A stretch of DNA of 64,000 nucleotides from Nocardioides sp. 503 (GTDB lineage Bacteria > Actinomycetota > Actinomycetes > Propionibacteriales > Nocardioidaceae): assembly GCF_004522095.1 (NCBI RefSeq), contig NZ_SPUI01000002.1, positions 1 through 64,000 of the forward strand, given 5' to 3'. Numbering within the stretch: position 1 is the stretch's first letter; each line of letters starts with the position of its first letter. Below the pieces are notes generated by a model. That model had not been told where the DNA came from and ran no database searches. It was given only the letters and a program-made list of their open reading frames with translations. This document shows positions 29,434 through 40,064 of the stretch, one piece after another. Made by a program: the position numbers and the translations under genes.

Positions 29434-30210
29434 TCAGACGGTCGCGGTCGCGGGGTTCTCGGCGATGCCGAGATCTCCGGAGCGTCCGGCGGTGATGAGC
29501 TCGACGATCCGGCCGTGGGTGACTTCCTCGACGTGGACGTCGGCGGCCACGCGGCCGAGGTAGAGCGCGGTGACGCGGTCGGCGACCTCCATGACGTCGC
29601 CCATGTTGTGCGAGATCAGCACGACGCCCAGGCCGCGGTCGGCGAGGCGGCGCACGAGGTCCAGGACCTGGCGCGTCTGCGCGACGCCGAGAGCGGCGGT
29701 GGGCTCGTCGAGGAGCACGACCTTGGAGTTCCACAGCACGGCCTTGGCGATGGCCACGGTCTGGCGCTGGCCGCCGGACAGGCTCGAGACGCTCTGGCGC
29801 ACGGACTTGACGGTGCGCACCGACAGCGAGGCGAGGGTCTCGCGCGCGCGCGACTCCATCGCGACCTCGTCGAGGGTGATGCCCTTGGTCTCCTCGCGGC
29901 CGAGGAACATGTTCTCGACGATGTCGAGGTTCTCGCAGAGGGCGAGGTCCTGGTAGACGACCTCGACGCCGAGGGCGGCGACGTCGCGCGGCCCGTGGAC
30001 GTTGACGGACTGGCCGTCGAAGAGGTAGTCACCGGTGTCCCGGCCGTAGATGCCGGCGATGATCTTGACCAGCGTGGACTTGCCCGCACCGTTGTCGCCC
30101 ACGAGGGCGGTGACCTGGCCGGGGTAGACGGCGAAGTCGACATCGTGCAGGACGTGCGCCACGCCGAAGCTCTTGTTGACCCCGCGCAGCTCGAGCAGCG
30201 GTTGTGCCAT
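29434..30210 (-). CDS. xylG: Xylose ABC transporter ATP-binding protein (single domain)
   Basis: 258 residues. Walker A GDNGAGKST, signature LSGGQRQ and Walker B VVLLDEPTAAL are intact, followed by the H-loop HNMGDV. Enteric XylG has two fused ATPase domains of about 500 residues; this is the single-domain form found in many actinobacteria, presumably acting as a homodimer with XylH. It lies between the binding-protein gene and permease gene in one operon. Confidence 0.93.
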   Translation of the reverse strand: MAQPLLELRGVNKSFGVAHVLHDVDFAVYPGQVTALVGDNGAGKSTLVKIIAGIYGRDTGDYLFDGQSVNVHGPRDVAALGVEVVYQDLALCENLDIVENMFLGREETKGITLDEVAMESRARETLASLSVRTVKSVRQSVSSLSGGQRQTVAIAKAVLWNSKVVLLDEPTAALGVAQTRQVLDLVRRLADRGLGVVLISHNMGDVMEVADRVTALYLGRVAADVHVEEVTHGRIVELITAGRSGDLGIAENPATATV

Positions 30211-30251
30211 GAGGTCGGACTCCTCAGTAGTCGTAAAGGGATGAACGAGCA

Positions 30252-30281
30252 GCGCCCGGACCGATGGTCCGGCCCGGGCGC
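30252..30281 (-). terminator. Hairpin between xylF and xylG
   Basis: Overlapping stems GCGCCCGG / CCGGGCGC and CCGGACC / GGTCCGG lie in the 121-bp xylF-xylG gap. It is probably an attenuator or 3'-end stabiliser that keeps binding-protein mRNA above transporter mRNA. Confidence 0.65.
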
Positions 30282-30331
30282 CGCTCGAGCAGGTCCGCCC
30301 CACGAGAGGCGGTCTGCAGTGGTTCAGACGG

Positions 30332-31420
30332 TCAGGAGATCCCGGCCTCGGTGCACATCGCGGCGAACTCGCCGGAGCACACGTCCTCGGCCTTCTGGCC
30401 ACCGTCGGTGATCACGTCGCCCACGTTGTCCTTGGTGATGGACTGCGGGTCGAGCAGGATCGAGGGAACCTCGCTCTGGTCGGACGAGTCGACCGTGGTG
30501 CCGGTGGTCTTGGCGTCGTCACCGTTGACCAGCGCGATGGCGGTCTCGGCGAGGGCGTTGGCCTCCTGCGTGGCGGACTTGTAGACCGTCATGCACTGGG
30601 TGCCGGCGAGGACGTTCTGCAGACCCTCGACCGTGGCGTCCTGACCGGTGACCGGGACCTTGCCGGCCTGGCCAGCGCCCTCGAGGATGCCGATGGCAGC
30701 GCCACCGAGACCGTCGTTGGCGGCGAGGACGCCGTCGACCTTGCCGTCAGCGGCGGTGTAGAGCTGCTGGAAGATCGTCGCAGCCTCCTCGTTGTCCCAC
30801 TCGGGGACGGCCTGCTCGCCGACGACCTTGTAGCTGGTCATCGAGTCGAGGACGCTGTGCGCACCCTCGGCGAAGAGCGTGGCGTTGTTGTCCGTGGGCG
30901 CTCCGTTGAGGTAGACGATGTTCGCGTCCTTCTCACCGAGGCAGTCGGCCAGACCCTGGCCCTGCAGCTCGCCGACCTTGGTGTTGTCGAACGAGACGTA
31001 GTACTCGGCGCTGCCGCCGAGGGTCAGGCGGTCGTAGTCGATCGTCGCGACGCCCTGCTCCTTGGCCTTCTCCTGGATCGCCGCGCCCGACTCGGAGTCG
31101 AGGTTGACGATCGCCAGCACGGTGACGCCGTTGCCGATCATGGTGTCGGCGATCTGCGTCATGCGCTCCGCGTCGCCCTCGGCGTTCTGGATGTCGTACT
31201 CGACACCGGCCTCCTTGAAGGCCGACTCGAGGGCCGGACGGTCCGCGCTCTCCCACCGGACCGAGGACTCGGTGTCGGGCAGGATGACGCCGATCTTGCC
31301 GTCCGCCGCACCGCCGTCGCCGCCGCCCTTGTCGCTGCTGTCGTCGTCGTTGCCGCATGCCGACAGGGACAGGGCGACGCCCATGAGCCCGACGACTACC
31401 AAACTGTGCTTTCGCTTCAC
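30332..31420 (-). CDS. xylF: Xylose-binding lipoprotein of ABC transporter
   Basis: 362 residues. A lipoprotein signal peptide ends at Cys22 (LSLSAC), so it is anchored outside the membrane. The periplasmic-binding-protein fold contains YDRLTLGGSAEYYVSFDNTKVGELQG and LNGAPTDNNATLFAEGA, close to XylF. A Gly/Asp-rich linker follows the lipid-modified Cys. The GTG start at 31420 has GAGGAGG eight bases upstream on the minus strand; a TTG at 31492 would destroy the signal peptide. It is the first gene of the xylFGH-rok operon. Confidence 0.94.
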   Translation of the reverse strand: MKRKHSLVVVGLMGVALSLSACGNDDDSSDKGGGDGGAADGKIGVILPDTESSVRWESADRPALESAFKEAGVEYDIQNAEGDAERMTQIADTMIGNGVTVLAIVNLDSESGAAIQEKAKEQGVATIDYDRLTLGGSAEYYVSFDNTKVGELQGQGLADCLGEKDANIVYLNGAPTDNNATLFAEGAHSVLDSMTSYKVVGEQAVPEWDNEEAATIFQQLYTAADGKVDGVLAANDGLGGAAIGILEGAGQAGKVPVTGQDATVEGLQNVLAGTQCMTVYKSATQEANALAETAIALVNGDDAKTTGTTVDSSDQSEVPSILLDPQSITKDNVGDVITDGGQKAEDVCSGEFAAMCTEAGIS

Positions 31421-31471
31421 GCGAACCGCCTCCTCGCGGTGATGGGCGCCGCCTCCACCGAAGAAAAGGCG

Positions 31472-31499
31472 CCTGTTTGTTGTCTCGCACAACTTAAGC
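31472..31499 (-). promoter_or_regulatory. XylR-type operator upstream of xylF, box 1
   Basis: On the minus strand the sequence contains TTAAGTTGT-gcgaga-CAACAAAC. GTTGT and ACAAC form an inverted repeat, and CAACAAAC equals the half-site of ROK XylR operators known from Bacillus. It lies 52 bp upstream of the xylF start. Confidence 0.6.
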
Positions 31500-31500
31500 A

Positions 31501-31514
31501 GTGACTGCAGTCAC
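31501..31514. promoter_or_regulatory. Perfect palindrome GTGACTGCAGTCAC upstream of xylF
   Basis: A 14-bp perfect palindrome one base from box 1. It is a possible operator for another regulator, for example a LacI or GntR family member, in the xylF promoter region. No promoter hexamers could be fixed with confidence in the interval 31421-31692. Confidence 0.55.
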
Positions 31515-31628
31515 GTCCAGAGAATGAAGAAAATGTTTCCAGAACGTGTCCTAGCGCCGCGTGGTTGCTGGTCTGGACCGCCATTGACGATACGGGCACG
31601 CGCACTGATCCAGGGTGGAACCCCGGGG

Positions 31629-31650
31629 GTTTGTTGTTCGACACACCGTT
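31629..31650. promoter_or_regulatory. XylR-type half-site upstream of xylF, box 2
   Basis: GTTTGTTGT recurs 154 bp upstream of the copy in box 1 (31475-31483) and continues TTCGACACACC, similar to TCTCGCACAAC. A short palindrome AACCCCGGGGGTT lies at 31619-31631, overlapping its edge. A second repressor contact is possible. Confidence 0.4.
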
Positions 31651-31692
31651 TAACCGGAGGTGGGCGGCGCGGACGCGAGGGGCGCGGCGCGG

Positions 31693-34230
31693 TCAGCGAG
31701 CGGCGTACGTCGTGGTGCGCTCGCGCACCGGGCGGCCGATCCCGGCGCCGATCTCCACCAGCTCCGCCACCGTCTTGGCCGAGCCGTGCTCGGAGCCGGC
31801 CATCCGCGAGATGGTCTCCTCCATCAGCGTGCCGCCGACGTCGTTGCAGCCGGCCCGGAGCATCGCGCGGGTGCCCTCGGTGCCGAGCTTGACCCAGGAG
31901 GTCTGGATGTTGTCGATACGGCCGTGCAGCAGGATCCGTGCCATGGCGTGGACCGCGAGGTTGTCGCGCATCGTGGGCCCGGGACGGGCCACGCCGGCGA
32001 GGTAGATCGGCGAGGAGGTGTGCACGAACGGCAGCGGGACGAACTCGGTGAAGCGCGCCGCGCCGTGCTCGAGGGAGGCGTCCTGGATGCGGCTGAGCAC
32101 GCGCAGGTGGTTGACCCAGTGGCGCGGGTTGTCGACGTGGCCGTACATCATCGTCGACGTCGTCGGGATGCCGACGCGGTGGGCGGTGGAGATGACCTCG
32201 ATCCACGTGCGCGTGGGGAGCTTGCCCTTGGTGAGCACCCAGCGGACCTCGTCGTCGAGGATCTCGGCGGCGGTGCCCGGTAGCGAGCCGAGCCCGGCCT
32301 CGCGGGCCTTGATCAGGAAGTCCTCGATCGAGAGGCCGGTGCGGGCGGTGCCGTTGACGATCTCCATCGGCGAGAACGCGTGCACGTGCATGTGGGGGAC
32401 GCGGGTCTTGACCGCCGTGACGAGGTCGAAGTAGGCCGACGCGGGCAGCTCGGGGTCGATCCCGCCCTGCATGCACACCTCGGTGGCGCCGAGGTCCCAG
32501 GCCTCCTCCGCGCGGTCGGCGACCTCGTCGAGGGAGAGGCTGTAGGCGTCGGCGTCGGTGCGCCGCTGGGCGAAGGCGCAGAACCGGCAGCCGACGTAGC
32601 AGACGTTGGTGAAGTTGATGTTGCGGTTGACGACGTAGGTGACGTCGTCCCCGACGGTCTCGCGGCGCAGGTCGTCGGCCAGCCTCGTCACCTGGTCGAG
32701 GAGAGGGCCCTCGGCGGTCATCAGCGTGTAGGCGTGCTCGTCGGAGAGGTTGCCCGGGTCGGTCTCCGCGGCGCGCAGGGCGTCGGCGCCCTCGGCGTGG
32801 AGCACCGCGGGGGCGCCGTCGACGCTCCCGGTGCTGGCGGCGGCGTCCTTGACCGAGCCCCAGTCGCCGTAGACGTCGGCGAAGTCGGAGCGACGGTCCT
32901 CGGTGCGGCCCTCGGTGTCGACGGCCGTGTGCAGGTCGGTGCGACCAGCCGAGGCGAAGCCGCCGTCGGGCTCCTGCCAGGGCAGCCCGACCGGGCGTAC
33001 GCCGGGCCGCGCGAGGCCGTCGTCGGTCGCGAGGGCGGCGACGTGCGCCGAGACCCGGGGGTCGAGCCAGGGGCTGCCGCCGTCGAGGGCGGCGCGGACG
33101 TACTCGGGGTGGACCGTGAGCCGTGGCTTGAGCTCGAAGCCGCACTGGGCGGTGAGGTCGGTCAGCCGCTCGAGGCTGGGCCAGGGGCGCTCGGGGTTGA
33201 CGTGGTCCGGGGTCAGCGGCGAGACGCCACCCCAGTCGTCGACGCCGGCGTCGAGCAAGGCGCGGCACTCCTGGAGGTCCACGAGGTTGGGCGGCGCCTG
33301 GACGCGCGCCTTGGGCCCGAGGACGAGGCGGGTGACGGCGATGACCGCGCGGTAGTCGTCCAGCGGCAGATCGTCGGCGTGGCGCATGGCGGTGTCCGGC
33401 TTGGACCGGAAGTTCTGGACGATGACCTCCTGCACGCCACCGAACTGGGTCGACACCTTGCGCAGCGCGAAGATCGTCTCCGCCCGCTCCTGCAGCGTCT
33501 CGCCGATGCCCACCAGGAGCCCGGTGGTGAAGGGGATCGAGAGCCGACCGGCGTCCTCGAGGACGCGCAGCCGGACGGCGGGGTCCTTGTCGGGCGAGCC
33601 GAAGTGGGCCTCGCCCTTGGTCTCGAACAGCCGCCGCGAGGTCGTCTCGAGCATCATCCCCATGGAGGGGGAGACCGGCTTGAGCCGGTTCATCTCCTCC
33701 CACGACATGACGCCGGGGTTGAGGTGGGGGAGCAGCCCGGTCTCCTCCAGCACCCGCACCGCCATCGCGCGGACGTAGGCCAGGGTGGAGTCGTAGCCCT
33801 TGGAGTCCAGCCACTCGCGGGCCTCCGGCCAGCGGTCCTCGGGGCGGTCGCCCAGCGTGAACAGCGCCTCGAGGCAGCCCATCTCGGCACCTCGGCGGGC
33901 GATGTCGAGGATCTCGTCGGGGGACAGGAACATCTCGTGCCCGGCGCGACGCAGCTGGCCGGGCGACTCCACGAACGTGCAGTAGTGGCACCGGTCGCGG
34001 CACAGCTTGGTGACCGGGATGAAGACCTTGGGGGAGTACGTCACGACGCCCGGGCGGCCCGCGGCGGTGAGCCCGGCGTCGCGCACGCGAGCGGCGGCGG
34101 CGGTGAGCCGGTCGAGGTCCTCGCCCCGGGCTGCGAGCAGCACGGTCGCCTCCGCGACGTCGAGCGCGGCCGCGCGCTCCGCCCGCGCCAGCGCGCGACG
34201 GACCTGCTGGGGCGTGGGGAGCTCGGTCAC
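31693..34230 (-). CDS. fbiC: FO synthase FbiC (7,8-didemethyl-8-hydroxy-5-deazariboflavin synthase)
   Basis: Makes the deazaflavin FO of coenzyme F420. 845 residues, a natural fusion of CofG and CofH. Two radical-SAM clusters are visible: CRDRCHYC (Cys77, 81, 84) and CYVGCRFC (about Cys544, 548, 551). A roughly 100-residue linker region (about 390-480) lies between the halves. The GTG start at 34230 is supported by TATCGT seven bases upstream; no ribosome binding site is seen. It stands alone between the xylF regulatory region and the MMPL gene. It explains the F420-family oxidoreductases at 20745 and 40825 and the reductase at 42021. Confidence 0.97.
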   Translation of the reverse strand: MTELPTPQQVRRALARAERAAALDVAEATVLLAARGEDLDRLTAAAARVRDAGLTAAGRPGVVTYSPKVFIPVTKLCRDRCHYCTFVESPGQLRRAGHEMFLSPDEILDIARRGAEMGCLEALFTLGDRPEDRWPEAREWLDSKGYDSTLAYVRAMAVRVLEETGLLPHLNPGVMSWEEMNRLKPVSPSMGMMLETTSRRLFETKGEAHFGSPDKDPAVRLRVLEDAGRLSIPFTTGLLVGIGETLQERAETIFALRKVSTQFGGVQEVIVQNFRSKPDTAMRHADDLPLDDYRAVIAVTRLVLGPKARVQAPPNLVDLQECRALLDAGVDDWGGVSPLTPDHVNPERPWPSLERLTDLTAQCGFELKPRLTVHPEYVRAALDGGSPWLDPRVSAHVAALATDDGLARPGVRPVGLPWQEPDGGFASAGRTDLHTAVDTEGRTEDRRSDFADVYGDWGSVKDAAASTGSVDGAPAVLHAEGADALRAAETDPGNLSDEHAYTLMTAEGPLLDQVTRLADDLRRETVGDDVTYVVNRNINFTNVCYVGCRFCAFAQRRTDADAYSLSLDEVADRAEEAWDLGATEVCMQGGIDPELPASAYFDLVTAVKTRVPHMHVHAFSPMEIVNGTARTGLSIEDFLIKAREAGLGSLPGTAAEILDDEVRWVLTKGKLPTRTWIEVISTAHRVGIPTTSTMMYGHVDNPRHWVNHLRVLSRIQDASLEHGAARFTEFVPLPFVHTSSPIYLAGVARPGPTMRDNLAVHAMARILLHGRIDNIQTSWVKLGTEGTRAMLRAGCNDVGGTLMEETISRMAGSEHGSAKTVAELVEIGAGIGRPVRERTTTYAAR

Positions 34231-34237
34231 CCCGTCC

Positions 34238-34243
34238 ACGATA
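34238..34243 (-). promoter_or_regulatory. Candidate -10 box (TATCGT) of fbiC
   Basis: On the minus strand TATCGT is seven bases from the GTG at 34230, predicting a leaderless mRNA. Confidence 0.55.
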
Positions 34244-34301
34244 GGCGCGGGTCGGTCGGAGGACCCCCCCGGCCCACCCGCTGGAACGTCGCGGACGCCG
34301 C

Positions 34302-36662
34302 TCAGACGGGCACCTTCTCCTCGTCCTCCGTCGTCCCCGGGACGACCTCGTGGCCGTCGCGGTCGAGCTTGCTCGGCCACCAGATCCTGCCGCCCAGGTC
34401 GAGGTTGATCGCGGTGACCAGCACCGAGCGGACGATCATGGTGTCGAGCAGGACGCCGAGCGCCACCGCCACGCCCAGCTGGGCGAGGAAGACCAGGGGC
34501 AGCGAGCCGAGGACGAGGAACGTCGCGGCCAGCACCAGCCCGGCGGAGGTGATCACCCCGCCCGTGGACGACAGGGCGATCAGCGACCCTTGCCTCGTGC
34601 CGTGCTGCGCCGTCTCCTCGCGCACCCGCGTCATCAGGAAGATGTTGTAGTCGATGCCGAGGGCCACGAGGAAGACGAACGCGAACAGTGGGAACCCGGG
34701 GTCGGCGTGGGCGAACCCGTCGTTGACCTCGAACAGGCCGATGCGCGTGAACACCTCGGTGAAGAGCAGCGCCGAGATGCCCAGGGCGGCTCCGAAGGAC
34801 AGGATCACGGTGCCGATGAGGATGAGCGGCGCGAGCAGCGCTCGCAGCAGGATCATCAGGATCAGCAGCACCACGACGAGCACGATCGGGATGATCACCC
34901 GGTTGTCCCGCTCGGAGGCGATCTTGGTGTCGAGGTAGAACGCCGAGCCGCCACCGACCAGCGCATCCGCGCCGTCGACCGCGTGGGCGGCGTCGCGGGC
35001 GGCCTCGACCGCGTCGAACGAGGCGGGCGAGGACATGTCGCTGCCGAGCGTGGCGGTGAAGAACGAGCGGCCGTCGCCGATGTCGGCCGGCTGGCTCGGG
35101 TCGCCGAGCCCGTCGACGTCGGACAGGGCGCCCGCCACGTCGGCGGCCTGCGCGGTGTTGGTCACCACCTGGACGGTGTTGGAGGTGTCGGCGAGCCCGT
35201 GGTCGGTGAGCAGGGCCTGACCCTTGATCGAGTCGAACTCCTTGGTGTACTGCTCGTCCTGCGCCAGACCCGACGGGTCGAGCTTGAACAGGCCGAGGCA
35301 GGCGAGCAGCAGCAGGCCGGTCGTGACGACCCAGACGCGCCGCGGTCGGGGCTGGATGCGGGAGCCCACCCTGGCCCAGAAGCCGGTGCCGGTCGGCTCG
35401 CGGGAGCCGAAGTCGGGTCGGCTGTGGACGCTGGTCCAGTGCTCGATCGCGACCTGGATCAGCGCCAGCAGTCCCAGCAGCGCGGCGAAGGCTCCGATGG
35501 CCCCGAGGAAGCCGCCCACGCCGCCACCGACGACGCCGGCCAGGACGGCAAGGAGCACGCCGCCGCCCAGCATCGACGCGCTGACGAGCGTCCACTTGCG
35601 GTGACTCGTGGCCTGCGGGCCGAAGACCCAGCGGCCGCAGATCACCAGGAGAGCCGGAAGCAGCACCACCATGACGAGGAACGTCACGGCGACTCCCACG
35701 GCCAGCACCGGACCGAGTCCGGCGGTGGAGTTGAGGTCGGAGAACACCAGGCACAGCAGGCCGATGACCACCGTGGCGGCGCTGGCCAGGATCGCCGGGG
35801 TCGCGCGGTGCAGGGCGAACGCCATCGCGTCGTGGCGGTCCTCGTGTCGGCGCAGCTCCTCGCGGTAGCGCGCGACCAGCAGCAGGGCGTAGTCGGTGCC
35901 GGCGCCGATCACCAGGATGCCGAGGATCGACTGGCTCTGGCCGTTGACCGTGAGGTCGGCGTACTTGGCGAGCAGGTAGACCACGCCGCCGGAGATCATG
36001 TAGGCGAAGACCGCCGAGAGGATCGGCAGCAGCCACAGGTAGGCGCTGCGGTAGGTGAGGAGCAGGATCACGATGACCACGAGCAGCGTGGCCCCGATCA
36101 AGGTCGTGTCGATGCCCTCGAACGCCTCGGACGCGTCGGCGGCCTGCCCGCCGTAGCCGGCGAGGTGGACCGTCACCCCGTCGATCTTCGCGATGTCGCG
36201 GACCTCCTTGGCGGCGTCGGGGATCGACAGCCAGCCGTCGGCTCCGAAGTTGAACGTGAACGCGAGGTTGGCGACCTCGCCGTCGTCGGACACCAGCTTG
36301 ACCGGGATCCCGGCCTGCTCGGCGGTGGTGGGCGAGAGCACGCCCTCCTTGGTCACTCCGTCGACCTTCGCGATCTCCGCGGCCTGGGCGTCGAGCGCCT
36401 CGAGGTCCGCGGGCGTGAGCCCGCCGTCGCGGTGGTAGACGACCAGGGTGTCGATGTCGTTGGGGTCGACGGTGCCGGTCAGCGCCTCCAGCACCTTGGT
36501 CGACTCCGCGGACTCCGGCAGCCACGAGGAGGCCTCGTTGTTCTGGACGTCCACGAGCTTGGCGTTGAGGGGAGCCATGAGCCCCACGATGACGACCGCG
36601 CCGACCAGCACGATCCACTTGCTGATCCTGCCGGTGAGCCTGCCTGCGATCTGACGGTGCAT
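34302..36662 (-). CDS. MMPL-family RND transporter
   Basis: 786 residues with the RND/MMPL duplicated layout: one N-terminal helix, a large extracytoplasmic loop (about 35-180), six helices, a second loop (about 430-560), and the remaining helices. Proton-relay-type motif [18 protein letters not shown] is seen in the first half and [15 protein letters not shown] in the second, typical of YdfJ/MmpL proteins. It may export lipids or drugs. The acyl-CoA ligase gene upstream in the same direction hints at lipid metabolism. The 203-bp gap upstream (36663-36865) contains GGGTCGACCC (36725-36734) and no gene. Confidence 0.9.
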   Translation of the reverse strand: MHRQIAGRLTGRISKWIVLVGAVVIVGLMAPLNAKLVDVQNNEASSWLPESAESTKVLEALTGTVDPNDIDTLVVYHRDGGLTPADLEALDAQAAEIAKVDGVTKEGVLSPTTAEQAGIPVKLVSDDGEVANLAFTFNFGADGWLSIPDAAKEVRDIAKIDGVTVHLAGYGGQAADASEAFEGIDTTLIGATLLVVIVILLLTYRSAYLWLLPILSAVFAYMISGGVVYLLAKYADLTVNGQSQSILGILVIGAGTDYALLLVARYREELRRHEDRHDAMAFALHRATPAILASAATVVIGLLCLVFSDLNSTAGLGPVLAVGVAVTFLVMVVLLPALLVICGRWVFGPQATSHRKWTLVSASMLGGGVLLAVLAGVVGGGVGGFLGAIGAFAALLGLLALIQVAIEHWTSVHSRPDFGSREPTGTGFWARVGSRIQPRPRRVWVVTTGLLLLACLGLFKLDPSGLAQDEQYTKEFDSIKGQALLTDHGLADTSNTVQVVTNTAQAADVAGALSDVDGLGDPSQPADIGDGRSFFTATLGSDMSSPASFDAVEAARDAAHAVDGADALVGGGSAFYLDTKIASERDNRVIIPIVLVVVLLILMILLRALLAPLILIGTVILSFGAALGISALLFTEVFTRIGLFEVNDGFAHADPGFPLFAFVFLVALGIDYNIFLMTRVREETAQHGTRQGSLIALSSTGGVITSAGLVLAATFLVLGSLPLVFLAQLGVAVALGVLLDTMIVRSVLVTAINLDLGGRIWWPSKLDRDGHEVVPGTTEDEEKVPV

Positions 36663-36865
36663 GAGGGGGAGCCTCTCAGTGGGCGCGGACGGTCCGCATC
36701 AGGGATTTCCCCGATCAGACCTCGGGGTCGACCCGAACTCATCGCAATCCCGTGCCTGACCTGCGGTTGTCCACCCGACACCGCTCAGGGGCCGGGTGTG
36801 ACCGCGCCGTCCCACTGGTCTGGACCGGAGCGCCAGCTGCCGTCGACGCCCCGCACCGCGGGTCC

Positions 36866-38722
36866 TCAGGAGTAGAGGCGCTCCAGCACGTCGGAGTACT
36901 TCTTGTTGACGACACGGCGCTTGAGCTTCAGCGTCGGCGTGAGCTCCTCGGACTCCGCCGTCCACTCCACGGGCAGCAGCTCGAAGGCCTTGACCTGCTC
37001 GGGGCGCGAGAGCCGCTCGTTGGCCGCGTCCACGGCGGCCTGCGCCATGGCCAGGATCTCCGGCTTCTGGGCGAGGTCGGCGAGGTCCCGGAACTCCAGG
37101 CCCAGCTGCTGCGCGACGGCCGGCGCGACCTCGGAGTCGAGGGTGAGCACGGCGACGACGTACGGCCGGGCGTCGCCGACCGCCATGGCGTGGCCGATGA
37201 TCGGCGACTCCTTGAGGTAGTTCTCGATGTTGGACGGCGCGATGTTCTTGCCCGCGGAGGTGATGATCAGCTCCTTCTTGCGGTCGACGATCGAGAAGAA
37301 GCCGTCCTCGTCGAGGGTGCCGATGTCGCCGGTGTGGACCCAGCCGTCCGCGTCGATGAGCGCGCGCGTGGCCTCCTCCTGGCGGTGGTAGCCCGACGTG
37401 TTGACCGGACCGCGCACGAGCACCTCGCCGTCCTCGCCGAGGACGATCTCCATGCCGGGGGTGGCGCGGCCGACGGTGCCGAGCTTGAAGCCGGTCGGGC
37501 CGTTGGCCGTGACGGCCCCACAGGTCTCGGTCATGCCGTAGACGTCGAAGACCTTGAGGCCGAGCCCCGCCATGAACCGCGCGACCTCGAGCGGCATCGG
37601 TGCGGCGGCGGACGCGGCCCAGGTGACCTGGTCGAGTCCGAGCAGGAGCTTGAGGAAGCCGAGGATGGCCGCGTCGGCGGCCTGGTAGGCCTCCTCGACC
37701 TCGGGCGTCATCGTGCCGCCGTACTCCTGCGCCTCGACCCAGGCCAGCCCCGCGGCCATGGAGTCCTGGACCATCTTGACGTTGGCGGGGTCGGGGTCCG
37801 CGGCCAGCTTGGCGGAGATGCCGGTCTTGATCTTCTCCCACACGCGCGGGACGCCGAAGAACGCCGTGGGGTGGACCTCGCCCAGCGCGGCGAGCAGCTC
37901 GCTGGGGTCGCCGATGCAGTGGATGTGGCCGCCGACGACCTGCGGCCCGTAGATGCCCAGCACCCGCTCGGCGATGTGGGCGAAGGGGAGGTAGCTCACC
38001 TGGCGCTGCCCGCCCTCGAGTCCCGCCGCCTCCAGGGTGCTCAGCGCCTCGTAGAGGACGTTGAAGTGGCTGAGCACGACGCCCTTGGGGTTGCCGGTGG
38101 TGCCCGAGGTGTAGAGGATCGTCGCCGCCGAGTCGGGGGTCAGCTCGCGGTGGCGGGCCTCCACCTCGTCGGTGTGGGCGGCGCGGTGGGCCCGGCCGGC
38201 GGCCACGAGGTCGTCCCAGCTCTCGAAGCGCTCGCCCTCGGGAACGGCGGCGGCGTCGATGACGACGACCTTGCGCACGCTGCCCGACTCGTCCAGCGCG
38301 CGACCCCAGCGGGCCAGGTGGTCGGCGTTCTCCAGGATCACGACGCTCGGCTCGGCGTGCCCGGCGACGTAAGCGACCTGCTCGGGGGAGAGCGTGTTGT
38401 AGATCGACATCGGCGTCGCCGCCGCGTGCACCGCGCCGAAGTCGGCGAGCACGTGCTCGACCCGGTTGGTCGCCATGACCGCCACGGTGTCGCCCGGAGC
38501 CACGCCCAGCGCCATCAGGCCGGCGGCCACGTCCAGGGTGTGCTCGCGGACCTCCGCCCAGGTGAGGGTGCGCCACGCCTCGTCGCCGGTGCGGTGGTGC
38601 TTGTCGGAGTACGCCGGCTGGTCGGCGTTCGCTGCGACCGTCCGGAGGAGGGCGTCGGGCAGGGTCTGCCCGGCGACTGCCGCCTCGATCCGCGCGCGCT
38701 CGGCCAGTACGTCGTTGCTCAT
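36866..38722 (-). CDS. Long-chain fatty acid-CoA ligase (AMP-binding)
   Basis: Activates fatty acids to acyl-CoA through an acyl-adenylate. 618 residues. The P-loop TSGTTGNPKGVVLSH is at about 195-210, the adenylate motif YGMTETCG follows, with GWVHTGDIG and DRKKELIITSAGKNIAP in the C-terminal part and a conserved Lys in LKLKRRVVNKKY. This is the FadD15-like class common in actinobacteria. The ATG at 38722 has GGAGA seven bases upstream. The neighbouring acyl-CoA dehydrogenase suggests a shared beta-oxidation role, although a 70-bp gap separates them. Confidence 0.94.
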   Translation of the reverse strand: MSNDVLAERARIEAAVAGQTLPDALLRTVAANADQPAYSDKHHRTGDEAWRTLTWAEVREHTLDVAAGLMALGVAPGDTVAVMATNRVEHVLADFGAVHAAATPMSIYNTLSPEQVAYVAGHAEPSVVILENADHLARWGRALDESGSVRKVVVIDAAAVPEGERFESWDDLVAAGRAHRAAHTDEVEARHRELTPDSAATILYTSGTTGNPKGVVLSHFNVLYEALSTLEAAGLEGGQRQVSYLPFAHIAERVLGIYGPQVVGGHIHCIGDPSELLAALGEVHPTAFFGVPRVWEKIKTGISAKLAADPDPANVKMVQDSMAAGLAWVEAQEYGGTMTPEVEEAYQAADAAILGFLKLLLGLDQVTWAASAAAPMPLEVARFMAGLGLKVFDVYGMTETCGAVTANGPTGFKLGTVGRATPGMEIVLGEDGEVLVRGPVNTSGYHRQEEATRALIDADGWVHTGDIGTLDEDGFFSIVDRKKELIITSAGKNIAPSNIENYLKESPIIGHAMAVGDARPYVVAVLTLDSEVAPAVAQQLGLEFRDLADLAQKPEILAMAQAAVDAANERLSRPEQVKAFELLPVEWTAESEELTPTLKLKRRVVNKKYSDVLERLYS

Positions 38723-38792
38723 GGGTCTCCTCGGGTGGGCTGCGCACAGTGTGGCGTGGGCCACACGTCCGGACAAGGGTGTCGCCGGAACG

Positions 38793-39941
38793 TCAGATGC
38801 CGAGGCTGCGCCCGATGATCTCCTTCTGGATCTCGGTCGTGCCGCCGTAGATGGTCTGGATGCGGCTGTCCACGAAGGCCCGGGCGATCGGGTACTCCAT
38901 CATGTAGCCGTAGCCGCCGTGCAGCTGGACGCCGCGGTCCACGACCTTGGTCTGCAGCTCCGTGGTCCACCACTTCGCCATCGATGCCAGCGTGGTGTCG
39001 ACGTCGCCGGCGTTGAGCCGCGTCACGCAGTCGTTGACGAACACCCGGGCGATGTGAGCCTCCGTGGCCATCTCGGCCAGCATGAAGCGGGTGTTCTGGA
39101 ACTTGCCGATCGGCTTGCCGAACGCCTCGCGCTCCTTGGCGTAGTCCAGGCACAGCCGCAGCACGTGCTCGACGGCCGCCACTGCCATGGCGGCGATCGA
39201 GATCCGCTCCTGCGGCAGGTTGACCATCAGCGAGATGAAGCCCGAGCCCTCCTCGCCGAGGAGGTTCTCCTTGGGCACCTCGACGTTGTCGAAGAACAGC
39301 TCGGCGGTGTCCTGCGCCTTCATGCCGACCTTGTCGAGGTTGCGCCCGCGCTCGAAGCCGGCCATGCCGCGCTCGACCACCAGCAGGCTGATGCCCTGGT
39401 GGCCGGCCTCGGGGTTGGTGCGGCACACGACGATGACGAGGTCGGAGAGGATGCCGTTGCTGATGAAGGTCTTGGAGCCGTTGAGGACGTAGTGATCGCC
39501 CTTGTCGACGGCGGAGGTGCGGATGCCCTGGAGGTCCGAGCCGGCGCCCGGCTCGGTCATCGCGATGGCGGAGATCAGCTCGCCGCTGACCAGGCCCGGG
39601 AGCCAGCGCTGCTTCTGCTCCTCGGTCCCGAGCTGGCTGATGTAGGGGACGATGATGTCGGTGTGGACCGGGAAGCCGGGGCCGCTGGCGCCCACGCGGC
39701 ACATCTCCTCGGCGACGACCATGTTGTAGCGGAAGTCCTTGACCCCGGCGCCGCCGTACTCCTCGTCGACGTCGAAGCAGAGCAGGCCCTGCTCGCCGGC
39801 CTTGCGCCAGACCTCGCGGCTGACCTGCCCGTCCTTCTCCCACTCCGCGTGGTGCGGGACGACCTCCTTCTCCAGGAAGGAGCGCACGGTGGCACGGAAG
39901 TCCTCGTGCTCCTGCTCGCAGATGGTGGGGGTGTCGGGCAT
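38793..39941 (-). CDS. Acyl-CoA dehydrogenase
   Basis: First step of fatty-acid beta-oxidation. 382 residues, the standard ACAD length. The substrate/FAD motif IAMTEPGAGSDL is present. The second FAD motif is QLHGGYGYMMEYPIAR and the C-terminus has IYGGTTEIQKEIIGRSL. The usual MCAD catalytic Glu in IYEGT is Gly here; Glu in LPQERISIA occupies the alternative position used by isovaleryl-CoA-type enzymes. The ATG at 39941 has GGAGG nine bases upstream. It diverges from the MerR gene, and a GTGACA-N7-TGTCA operator lies between them. Confidence 0.95.
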   Translation of the reverse strand: MPDTPTICEQEHEDFRATVRSFLEKEVVPHHAEWEKDGQVSREVWRKAGEQGLLCFDVDEEYGGAGVKDFRYNMVVAEEMCRVGASGPGFPVHTDIIVPYISQLGTEEQKQRWLPGLVSGELISAIAMTEPGAGSDLQGIRTSAVDKGDHYVLNGSKTFISNGILSDLVIVVCRTNPEAGHQGISLLVVERGMAGFERGRNLDKVGMKAQDTAELFFDNVEVPKENLLGEEGSGFISLMVNLPQERISIAAMAVAAVEHVLRLCLDYAKEREAFGKPIGKFQNTRFMLAEMATEAHIARVFVNDCVTRLNAGDVDTTLASMAKWWTTELQTKVVDRGVQLHGGYGYMMEYPIARAFVDSRIQTIYGGTTEIQKEIIGRSLGI

Positions 39942-39999
39942 CGGGGCCTCCAGGCGTGCGGGGGACAGGCGGGACGGCCATGTCCTTCTCAGCGCCACT

Positions 40000-40018
40000 G
40001 TGACAGCAATGCTGTCAG
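40000..40018. promoter_or_regulatory. GTGACA-N7-TGTCA operator, copy 1
   Basis: The 19-bp inverted repeat GTGACAgcaatgcTGTCAG is preceded by GCCACT. A matching site, also preceded by GCCACT, is at 41891. It lies in the divergent region of the acyl-CoA dehydrogenase and the MerR gene. Confidence 0.7.
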
Positions 40019-40064
40019 CATTCAAGCCGGTCGCCGGAATCTCTCGTGGATGCTGGGCCAGCAC

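Noticed and set aside
26942..29563. 873-codon plus-strand open frame opposite the ROK and xylH genes
   Set aside because: It is a shadow of two clear minus-strand genes; the product is low-complexity with no domain. The same applies to 34350-36875, 13888-16014 and 16298-18493.
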